The notes beneath the pieces are model-generated. The model was not told where the DNA came from and did no database searches. It saw only the letters and a program-made list of their open reading frames with translations. From NCBI GenBank assembly GCA_958510825.1, contig OY294051.1, positions 34,410,393 to 34,474,392 on the forward strand: a stretch of DNA of 64,000 bases. Reading direction: 5' to 3'. This DNA is from Brachypterus glaber. Its lineage: Eukaryota; Arthropoda; Insecta; Coleoptera; Kateretidae. Each line of letters opens with the position of its first letter. Within the stretch, counting starts at the first letter, position 1. Below, one piece after another: positions 55,545 through 64,000 of the stretch. The position numbers were made by a program, and so were the translations under genes.

Positions 55545-56640
55545 AAAACGAACACTAGTTAACTATCATTTCACAAAAAAAAATCTGTTCTGTCCACCGG
55601 TCTTTATTTTCTCTAGATTTAACCCAGTATCAAGCAAGATATCCTTAGTTAAAACTGAATAATTACTTCATAATTTTAAAAATAAAAATATAATAGAATT
55701 AAAATGTAAACAAACAAATCTACATTATCTAAGTTTCAAGACTTACATGGTTTAGTTACACGAAAAAATAAATAAATTTTATATCACTCGACTTTTTAGA
55801 CTTTCATTAACTAAAATTCATAACTCCCGAACGGATTGAGATATCGAACTCTACTTGGTGCCATGTTACAAGAAAACCTTTATAGTTAAAAAATATAAAT
55901 CGTGTATCTATCCGAAAGTGACAGTTGAAGCTACAATTTGCTCTAAGTTTAGGGGAAATTTTAGCTAATAAAGAAATTATCTTAAAAATGTAATAGTTCA
56001 GTTTTTCTTGGACACACTTCTTTAAATTGTGAGATATAAATAGACTTTTAGATATATCATTAGGTTGGAGTTAAAATTTTATATGCAATGCACATTACAC
56101 CTTGCAATGCTCAGTTCGCAGTGCGCATATAACTTTGTTACTTGGATCTGACGAATATAGGTAGATATGTAAAATTCCCGAAGTAAAATTTTAGCCTATA
56201 TACGGAGTTTACTACTGCTCTCGCCCTTTTGTGGAAGTAGCGTATAAATAAAAGTTTTTACTAAGTTTAAGAAAATAATTCTATCTGCTCAAATTAAGAT
56301 TCTAAACAAGAGGGAACTCCTAAAATATTCAGCTAAGTCTTTCTAATACGAATATTTTGATGAAAATTATACAAATTTTACACGAAATCGTATCAATTTC
56401 AGACAGAAGGGTGCTTTAAAGTCTAAATTTAAGCTTTAAATCGTTTTTTTTTCTCAGCGCCTTAGCGCCAAATGCCAACAAACTCGATTTTTTATATTAA
56501 ATCACATGTATTTCATCTTGTCACACGAATTTTATTTTCGTACTATGATTTTTTTTTAATTTTACAAAATGTAAGGTATTATATTTTTTTTACTACTAGC
56601 TTTAGAACATACCATTATTTATCATGTTTTCAGACTGTAA
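55545..56640. other. Intergenic, nothing certain
   Basis: tttatatcactcgactttttaga at about 55779 recurs at 56717 inside the partial foldback C. aactcccgaacggattgag at 55813 is the kind of phrase seen in transposon flanks. No gene. Confidence 0.4.
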
Positions 56641-56644
56641 AATC

Positions 56645-57193
56645 AAATTTCTTCACCTATAGCAATAATAATTTTTTCTCTCCTAGTAGGAGTAATTTTA
56701 TAAACAATTTATTTTATTTTATATCACTCGACTTTTTAGATGTTTCAGTTATTTGTGAAATTTTTACTAATTAAACCCTAGAAAATAGCTTTAAATAACT
56801 TTTTTTATTAAATATAATTAATTATAATTATTACCAATTAATACAATCAATAATTAGCTAAATATTAATAAAAGTTATAAAAAAAACTAAATTTTTAAAC
56901 GTCAGTTCAAAGTATTTATTTGAGCAAGTGTCATTGATCAAGGCTACTTAATTTTTATGAAAATTTCAAGAAATATAATTTCTGTTCTGTTCTGTAATTT
57001 ATTTTATTATTTGAATAAAAATAGTTAAATACTGCTGGTAGTGAAAAAACTAATATATATATAAACTACGGTAGAGAAGACTATTATAGCCTCGCACTCT
57101 TAAATCCCTTGCTGCTACACAGCTCGGGATTTAATAAATACGCTCGGCTATAAAAAATGTATTCTCTAACTTGGTATAAAATTACTATTAAGC
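56645..57193 (+). mobile_element. Foldback C, partial copy (right half)
   Basis: Collinear with 14090-14612: ctctcctaggagta-type start, ccaattaatacaatcaataa, gatcaaggctact, then the arm cctcgcactcttaaatccct, cgggatttaata, ctataaaaaatgt and taaaattactatt. The left arm is absent. Confidence 0.85.
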
Positions 57194-57482
57194 AAATAGA
57201 TTTAAGCACTTTATGAGTAAGGCTAAATTTTCACCCTCTATGTATATCGAAATATAGATTAAAAATAATTTTTTGATTGTTTATAAAAATTTGACAATTG
57301 ACCAGTTTGTATTAAAACTCGATCAGCAAGTTCCAACACTCAAGCAAAACTTATTCATCTGTCATTTTGCTCTTTTAATACAAAAATAACAATTTTACTC
57401 AATTTTAATTCTGAAATGTTACTTATTTAAAATGACCGCAGTAAACAGGGGTTTATAAGCGTTGGCAAAACTGTGAAACATA

Positions 57483-58225
57483 CACTCAGAAAATTTTGTT
57501 GTGTTTTTAATACTGAATGTTATTTGTTAATACATATTTTTTATTTATATCGCCACCATTGCTATTTAATACTTTACTTGTGATATTAAATACTGCAATA
57601 TGTGTATTGTATACAAAATGTTGTCATACTAACATAGAGACCGTGCTGGTACATTTGGATCCCCACGCAACATGTGTTTATTAATACTGTAACATTTGGT
57701 AAATTGTTACAGTTTGGTATACTTTAAGTTGTAGTTGTTGTGTTATTGATCTAGTTTAAAGTATGTTACAGTATTTAGTAAAATAATAATTGGTAAATAA
57801 TATCAAAATTCTGATTAGTAATAATACAGAGAAAATTAAAAAAAGGATCGATTATTGTGTAATTGTCTGTGGTTGCAATCTTTATATTATTACTTATCAA
57901 AATTTTGGTATTATTTACCGATTGTTAATTTTATATATAACTTAACAACTCAAAGTATACCATTCTATAAGTGTGATATGATTTACCAAATGTTACAATA
58001 ATTTTTACTATAACATGCTAGTATTAATAAACACATATTGCGTGGGGATCCAAATGTACCAGCACGGTCTCTATGTTAGTATGACAACATTTTGTATACA
58101 ATACACACATTGCAGTATTTAATATCACAAGTAAAGTATTAAATATCAATGGTGGCGATATACATAACAAATATGTATTTACACATAAAATTTAGTATTA
58201 AAATTAAAATGACATTTTCTGAGTG
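57483..58225. mobile_element. Foldback J, 743 bp, TA-flanked, near-complete palindrome
   Basis: CACTCAGAAAAT to attttctgagtg with TA outside both ends (57481-57482, 58226-58227). The arms are several hundred bases: cgccaccattg, ctttacttgtgatatta, gcaatatgtgtattgtatac, agagaccgtgctggtacatt and ttggatccccacgcaa are all answered exactly or nearly so. Mariner-like by target site. Only terminal and arm sequence, no coding. A fragment is at 10003-10145. Confidence 0.92.
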
Positions 58226-58229
58226 TAGG

Positions 58230-58945
58230 ACATATAGTGCCGATGAGTTAAACGTCTGTTGTTTTATCGGATTTTGGAACTGGAAGACTTTCCTTATCTT
58301 TCTTAGTGTACAAACCATAAAATCTTCTTACTGTACTTCACAGAGAGGGATTATCGACGTCTAAAAATAAAGGATTATACTTAATCGATCTAAGGGCCCT
58401 ATATAATACCTTTAGATGTATCATTGTCCCGAAAAGAAAAACACTTTAGAGGTTATACATAAGAAATTAGTTTCTTCTGGCCTTTTTTGTAAGCTTATCT
58501 GAAATGGACTGCTCGCTTATGCAGGATTATCACACCGAATTTTCAGGGGTGCAAGGATGTAGTTTATTTTTATAAGTTTGTGAAAGGGAGGCCAAACAAA
58601 TAAGATGTCAAATAGATAATAATTCGTATAAGGTTGGGAGGATTGGAAGAATAATATTTATATTGTTTTGAATAAGTTTGTTGTATGGGTACTTCTATGA
58701 AAGTCGGGTAACTTTTCAGATGAATTTGAGTCACATGGTTTTTTATGGAAAACGGGTTGGTGATAATGTATTTAAAAGAAACAGATACTTATATGATTTT
58801 ATCTTTTGCCACGCGGTGAAAATTTTTTTTTTTTGGTAATTTTAATTCGCTCATATTTTCCAAAATTTTAATCTAAGGGTATTATGTCCCTATATTTTTG
58901 GAATCGGCGCGTCGAGATCTATCGACATTCATTTTTGTCTTATTT
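58230..58945. other. Intergenic, nothing recognised
   Basis: AT-rich sequence with no supportable feature. Confidence 0.5.
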
Positions 58946-58950
58946 ACGAC

Positions 58951-59528
58951 CAAAGGACTGACCACAAGGGACTGACGACAAGGGATTGATGAATTTCGTG
59001 AAAAAAATAAAATCTTCTGATTGAAATGAAATACTGTTTGTTTTTAGTTTCTATACTAATTATTCACACAAAAAAAAGTTTAATTAAAATTAATCAAAAA
59101 CAATTAACAATAAAATACTACAGAATTACTCACCAAGGGACTGATATAATGACTGTCACCACCTCGTGTTCTCTACACAAGCACGTCTCTAGCACTAAAT
59201 TCGAAATGGCTGACTAGCAACAAATTGTGTTTACTGCTAACTTTAAGTCGTTCGTTTATAGAGAATAGACTATTAAATTTTAAACACTGCAAAAAACCGC
59301 AAATTTTTAAATTTCACATGTGTCAAGGGACTGACGTCCGATGTTAAGTACGCTTTAACTTGAAAAAAAAGTGATAAAAATTATTTTAGAATTTAAATAA
59401 ATTGATTCTTAACACTTTAGAGAGAATACTTAAAAATTAAAAGTAAAACAACTGTATAAACCTAATATTTTAAAAATATAAGCATTTAATTGTTAATAAT
59501 TGTAATGGTGACACGACAAGGGACTGAT
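58951..59528 (+). repeat. Cluster of CAAGGGACTGA motifs
   Basis: The 11-mer CAAGGGACTGA occurs exactly at 58965, 59134, 59324 and 59517, with one-base variants at 58951 (CAAAGGACTGA) and 58979 (CAAGGGATTGA). Spacings of the last three are 190 and 193. Flanking sequences do not match each other, so this is not an ordinary tandem repeat. It could be a bound site array or a decayed array with selection on the core. Confidence 0.75.
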
Positions 59529-59906
59529 ATTTTAAGTAAGTAAGGACGAATTTTAAAGTAATCCCAATTTGATATATAACATTTAATTAGGACGATAAAA
59601 TACTTGTATTTAGCTGTTAAATAATAGTCATATTTATTAAATACGTCTGATATAATTCTAAACATATGTGCATAACATGAACTTAACCGCTTTTCATAAA
59701 AATACCCGTATATAAAAGCGACTTCGCCATAATTGCAAATAAATTGATAGAAGAATAGATAGAAGTGTCGCAAAGAGCCCTTAATAATCTTCAAGCTTTC
59801 GTTAGGGACTTCACTTATTTTGATAAAAATAGCAAATATTTCAAAAAGTATGTCTTATCTACAAAAAAAAAATGGAACAAAGCAGTCTAATGTGGATCTT
59901 TAAAAT

Positions 59907-60450
59907 GGCAGACTAACATCTCTACTCTAAATTTCTCTACTCCCTAACATCCCTACTCCATAAAATCCCTACTCCACAACAACTCTACTCCGTAACATAT
60001 CTACTCCATAACATCTCTACTCCGTAACAACTCTACTCCACACTATAGACACTCGATTAGCCACTTGTCTTAATTCAAAAGAATATTTGTCATGCTAAGT
60101 CACTGTCAAAAATGAATTCAGTTTATATACATATTAGTGCATGTTAAGAGTACGCGGTCATTGTTGCTTTTAGAATAATTCATTTATGATTGTTCTAGAT
60201 TTACATTTAAAGATAAACGTTTTCTAGGAAAAAAATAAAATAATCTAGAAGAAGAAGATTCTTTGTTCTTTGAACTGCTCATTTATTATTAAGTGGCTAA
60301 TAAAGTGCATATAGTGTGGAGTAGAGTTGTTACGGAGTAGAGATGTTATGGAGTAGAGATGTTACGGAGTAGAGTTGTTGTGGAGTAGGGATGTTATGGA
60401 GTAGGGATGTTAGGGAGTAGAGAAATTTAGAGTAGAGATTTTAGTCTGCC
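59907..60450. mobile_element. Element with minisatellite terminal repeats and 8-bp target duplication
   Basis: GGCAGACTAA to TTAGTCTGCC with TTTAAAAT directly outside both ends (59899-59906, 60451-60458). Each arm of about 140 bp is built from 14-17-bp units of the form ctctactccgtaacat, at 59932-60046, and their complement at 60318-60423. The central 270 bases are unique and non-coding. An 8-bp duplication fits hAT-like integration. Confidence 0.9.
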
Positions 60451-60494
60451 TTTAAAATTATAACGTTAAATTCGCTCATTTTTATTACCAGTAT

Positions 60495-60520
60495 AATAAT
60501 AATAATAATAATAATAATAT
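60495..60520. repeat. (TAA)n microsatellite
   Basis: About eight uninterrupted taa/aat units. Confidence 0.85.
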
Positions 60521-61095
60521 TTATTGAGAAAAAAAAATACAATTCAATAAATATGCTATAGGCACAGAAATGTCTAGCATATTGAATTTAAGATTTGGCT
60601 AGTTTTACATAGAAAAAGACTCGAATACTGGTTTTGAACATTTTTTTAGTTTTTTAGTTTTTTTTTCTCAAAGAAATCGAAAATATTTAATTTTTTTTTA
60701 AGTCCAAACTTACACATGAATTCATGTGAATTCATAAATTCATGTGTATAATAAATTACATAAGGACTCCTCGTTTTACGATACTTAATTTTGTCAGATA
60801 AATTTTATTATGATCAACTTTCTTATATTAAAGATGCTTTATATTTGAAAACTTTATCGTCTTATATTCACCAATAAAGTGCCAACTTACACAACTTCCA
60901 ACTTAGATTATAAGAAATATTAGTTTTAAGCGATGAAATTAACGCCATAAACTCAGTTTTAACTTTATTACTGATCATCAATAAAATATCTACCCAATAA
61001 AAAAGTAATAAACATATGTTACTATATTTTATGAAACATAAGTTATATTAATTAAAATTAAACTTACACAAAGAAAAATTATAACTTAAAACAAG
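60521..61095. other. Intergenic with two small palindromes
   Basis: ttcaataaatatgcta/tagcatattgaa around 60543-60591, and acacatgaattcatgtg with ttcataaattcatgtgt around 60712-60747. No gene. Confidence 0.55.
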
Positions 61096-61101
61096 TACGT
61101 A

Positions 61102-61230
61102 AGGGAGCGTTCAAGTATTAAGTAACGCAAAATTTGGCCATTTTTGACCCCCACCCCCCCATGTAACGCGGCGTAACATTTTCGATACCCCCTCACCCCC
61201 CCCCCCTATTTGTTACGTAACATTTTACAA
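61102..61230. mobile_element. MITE P, half copy
   Basis: TAA-GGGAGCGTTCAAGTATTA begins the unit, followed by C-rich sequence with gtaacgcggcgtaac. No right end is seen. The C-rich plus gtaacgcggcgtaacg part is repeated at 61540-61585, so the element may be larger or duplicated. Confidence 0.6.
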
Positions 61231-61270
61231 AATGTTAAAAAAATTAAAGGAAATTTTGCTTTATGGTTTA

Positions 61271-61358
61271 AACCGGTTTTTAACCGGTTATTGCTTCCAT
61301 GTTTTGACCCAAAATCGGTCTGATGTAATTTCCGCAACCGGTTAACCAAAAACCGGTT
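61271..61358. promoter_or_regulatory. Cluster of four AACCGGTT octamers
   Basis: The palindromic octamer AACCGGTT is present exactly at 61271, 61282, 61336 and 61351. It matches the Grainyhead/CP2 family consensus binding site. No gene is close by, and similar accggtt-rich stretches occur in insect transposons, so function is uncertain. Confidence 0.4.
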
Positions 61359-61592
61359 ATTGGCTATGGTTTTCCATCTCTAATTGTTTTTGTTTAGAGG
61401 ATTTAGTGAACTGTTAACCACGCCGTGTGAAATAAAATTTGCAAGGAATCCGTCTCTTTAAGCCTAGATCATTGTTAAAAACGTGATTCAATAAACATTT
61501 TATAAGTTTATAATTTTTTAAGTGTTACGTTACATTTTTACTGACACCCACCCCCCCTCTGTAACGCGGCGTAACGTTTTCGAGACTTAATT

Positions 61593-61710
61593 AGGGCCAT
61601 TTGGACTAACGGTGGTTTAAGTTTAAACTTGCATTAAATACAGGTTTGGCCAATCAAAACGTAGCATTTTAACTTAAACTCAGTTTAGTCGAGAATATCC
61701 AAGTGGTCCT
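61593..61710. mobile_element. Possible 118-bp MITE
   Basis: agggccatttgga on the left is loosely answered by tccaagtggtcct on the right, with tttaagtttaaac/aacttaaact inside. Mismatches make this tentative. Confidence 0.45.
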
Positions 61711-61867
61711 CAGATGAATATGTTGAAACTTGAATCACTTAAAAGGTGATTGTTTTGAGTAATAAAATTCCTTGTATTGAGTTTAGAGAAACTTAAATAA
61801 AAAAGGGCAAGTAGATATTTATATCTACTGAGTATTTAAAATATTAAGAATAATAAAAAATAGTATA

Positions 61868-62070
61868 GTAGAGAAAAAATGCAAGTCGCTTGCAAAACAA
61901 CTTTACACTACGATATTTCAAGAAATCTTTAACATAGAAACTTCAAATTTGGAAAAAGATTTGTATACTACTTAGAAAATCTATTTTCCAAATTTCAAGC
62001 CACTGGTTCAAAGCATTTTTGAAATATCGTAGTGTAAACTTTTACAAGCGACTTGCATCTTTTTCTCTTC
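61868..62070. mobile_element. MITE M, copy 2, flanked by TATA
   Basis: Same ends and interior as 9654-9857: gtagagaaaaaatgcaagtc, acactacgatatttcaagaa, and the right arm tgaaatatcgtagtgtaaac and gacttgcatctttttctctt. TATA lies directly outside both ends. Confidence 0.92.
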
Positions 62071-62074
62071 TATA

Positions 62075-63540
62075 GGTATTAGTAATCATTTTTTTGGAAA
62101 CAAGAACTAACTAAACTTGAAAAAATTAATAAATTATTCAAAATTGGTAAAATATCTGTATATTGAATTTTTATACTTGCAACAAGTTAGATACAAGATT
62201 TTTTCTCCGTATTTTTGTCTGAAATTAAAATCTATTGAAGAACTTTTTTTTTATTTACTTGTTCCAATTTTTAAATTTCTAAATTTTAATTAGTACGGTA
62301 AAACAAGAAGTAACTTTAAATCTGGGGTAAGGGTTTAAACTTTTCAGTAAGCTAGTTTAATTTTTAGAAAATTATAAATTTTCAACTTTGAGTGTTCTTA
62401 TCTTATTTTCTCAACTTCTATTTTCCATTCAGTTTAAAGACAAAAGATTCATCAAGTACAACAAACCTTATTTGGTAAATAATATATGTGTACTTTGGCA
62501 AGGAATGGCCTTGTTTCTTGATATGAAGTTATATACAATGTATAATAGTAGCATACTTAAATATATACCAGAAAAATACCCAAAGTTTTTAAGAAAAAAA
62601 ATATTCAATTTAGTGTTTTATGTCTTATAGACATTATTTAATTCAATAGTAAACTTGGTAACCAACGATTGAAATAGCTCCAGGAAGTATCTACATACAC
62701 AGTTTTTTTTTAATTATTTAATTAAAAAATGGAGAATTTTCATACGTAATACACCGACAGAGAGATGTATCGAAAATATACCGAATCTACAGGTGTATAT
62801 GTGTATTTTGACACAATAAATTCATGTTTGACATTTCTAATTTTTAAAATAAAAAAAGATCTAGATTCGTTAACTTTTATTACTATTGAATAAAAATAAG
62901 CTAATATGACATGAAATTTACCTTAATTTTGTATTTTAGTTGATATTTTGTTACCTTTAGTTATGCTTTAATTTTAACTAAGAATATCTAGGACCTTGGT
63001 TAATACTGTGTTGAGCCCACCAGGTGGGTTGTCGGCATCGAACGTGTTGCTGCAACAAAATTTTCCATGGCAAAGGAGCCTGGCTTAAAGTTAAACCAGG
63101 TTGTACAACCGAGCCTAAATCCAATTTGTGCTTATATCTCCTAACCAAAAAACAAGACCCTTTTTGGCGTGAACACTTATTTTCCCTTGTTTTAGTTGTC
63201 AAAATAAACACTATATGGTTTCCTTTTTACTTAATCTCCCCCACTGTCTTAGGTCTTTGCGTGTTAATACTCTATAAGGCTCTTGTTCCGAAGATAAAAG
63301 GTACTAATGTTATTTTTGTCGTAATCTTTTAATAACATAAAAACATTGAGAACGTTTTGTTAGTACAATAAGTTCAGTTCAATAGCGGAAAATCTTTCGT
63401 AATAAAAACATTTTCCATTGTAAAGTTTCCCAGTTAAAATCAAATGGTTTATTTATTTATTTAAGTATAGTGTTTTTTTTAGAAAATATATATCCATTTG
63501 TATCATATTTATTACACTCTATAAAGAAATTGCACTGCTC
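62075..63540. other. Intergenic; frames not recognised
   Basis: An 80-codon frame at 62388-62630 (+) and a 102-codon one at 63024-63332 (+) have no recognisable product. 63005-63110 is GC-richer (accaggtgggttgtcggcat) and might be a fragment of a coding exon or transposon, unproven. Confidence 0.35.
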
Positions 63541-63547
63541 TACTACA

Positions 63548-64000
63548 GAATTTTCACAATCAATGAGAAAATCCCTACCAAAATGTCATATAGCTGCTAT
63601 TTCACGCTTTTTCGCGATCATCAGTGAGCATATATTGGTATGGTGGCTTTCGCACTGACTGTTGAAAATTTTAAATACCTCTCAAAAATAAGTATAACTG
63701 TATTGAGAGCGTACAAATTGGTGGCGCCATCCAATGTTTGCATCTAGATATAGATAATTCTTATCAGATTACAGGTCTGCCAACATCTTATGTCTAGTAC
63801 TTTTGTGCAAACATTAGATGGCGCCACCAATTTGTACGCTCTCGATACAGTTATATTTATATTTAATAAGTATTTTAATTTTTCAACTGTCGGTGCGAAA
63901 GCCACCATACTAATATATGCTCACTGATGATCGCAAAAAAGCGTGAAATAGCAGCTGTATGACATTTTGGTAGGGGTTTTCTCATTGATTGTGAAAATTC
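63548..64000. mobile_element. Long palindrome running to the window end
   Basis: gaattttcacaatcaatgag at 63548 is answered by ctcattgattgtgaaaattc ending at 64000. Arms of about 210 bp share ccctaccaaaatgtcat, gctgctatttcacgc, cagtgagcatata, atggtggctttcgca, gagcgtacaaattggtggcg and ccat-aatgtttgca. The centre is near 63774. It probably continues past the window; no target duplication can be read. Confidence 0.9.

Noticed and set aside
62388..63332. 80- and 102-residue frames as small secreted or membrane proteins
   Set aside because: No signal-peptide plus mature-domain logic, no recognised family, and codon context like noncoding DNA.

Overview
This is a strongly AT-rich eukaryotic nuclear window with no recognisable host gene. 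Long open frames are almost absent, and those present are low-complexity translations or pieces of transposable elements. The repertoire is Penelope-like elements (PLEs), mariner-type transposase relics, a 5'-truncated LINE, a tRNA-derived SINE, and many long-inverted-repeat (foldback) elements and MITEs ending in TA, TTAA, TTA/TAA or 8-bp target duplications. That mix fits an insect, plausibly a beetle; this is inference from repeat style, not from a diagnostic gene. The window looks like a gene desert or a very large intron built from layered transposon insertions.

Layout. 0-9 kb: a 139-bp tandem pair, a 779-bp foldback element, a tRNA-like sequence, and the first copies of two dispersed families (called B and D here). 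9-20 kb: a recombinase-like gene relic, a TATA-flanked MITE, a long ATT microsatellite, the intact 794-bp family D foldback with 8-bp target duplications, a second family B copy, a 1-kb foldback with another palindrome nested in it, a TA-flanked MITE, a broken mariner transposase, a near-perfect palindrome carrying a hammerhead-ribozyme-like fold, and a third, inverted, family B copy. 20-28 kb: degenerate repeats, a 60-bp TTAA element, mariner-type and other hairpins. 28-32 kb: the clearest nested insertions. A PLE made of two inverted GIY-YIG fragments sits inside a family D element with an 18-bp target duplication, and an internally deleted LINE sits inside a larger foldback with a 14-bp target duplication. 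32-44 kb: further foldbacks, a TTAACCGACTTC element with a MITE nested in it, a 770-bp tandem duplication, a TTAA element, a SINE, and tandem arrays. 44-48 kb: mostly unremarkable sequence, then a LINE 3' end. 49.7-52.5 kb: a 2.7-kb element with terminal inverted repeats of about 480 bp and a broken gene of an uncharacterised invertebrate protein family. 53-64 kb: more foldbacks, an array of short identical motifs, an element whose ends are made of a 14-17-bp minisatellite, a cluster of AACCGGTT octamers, and a palindrome running off the window end.

No gene here forms a pathway with another. The unifying theme is layered inverted-repeat elements and several PLE-type termini with hammerhead-like motifs. 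Boundaries rest on reading inverted repeats and target duplications by eye; copies less than roughly 80 percent alike will have been missed.
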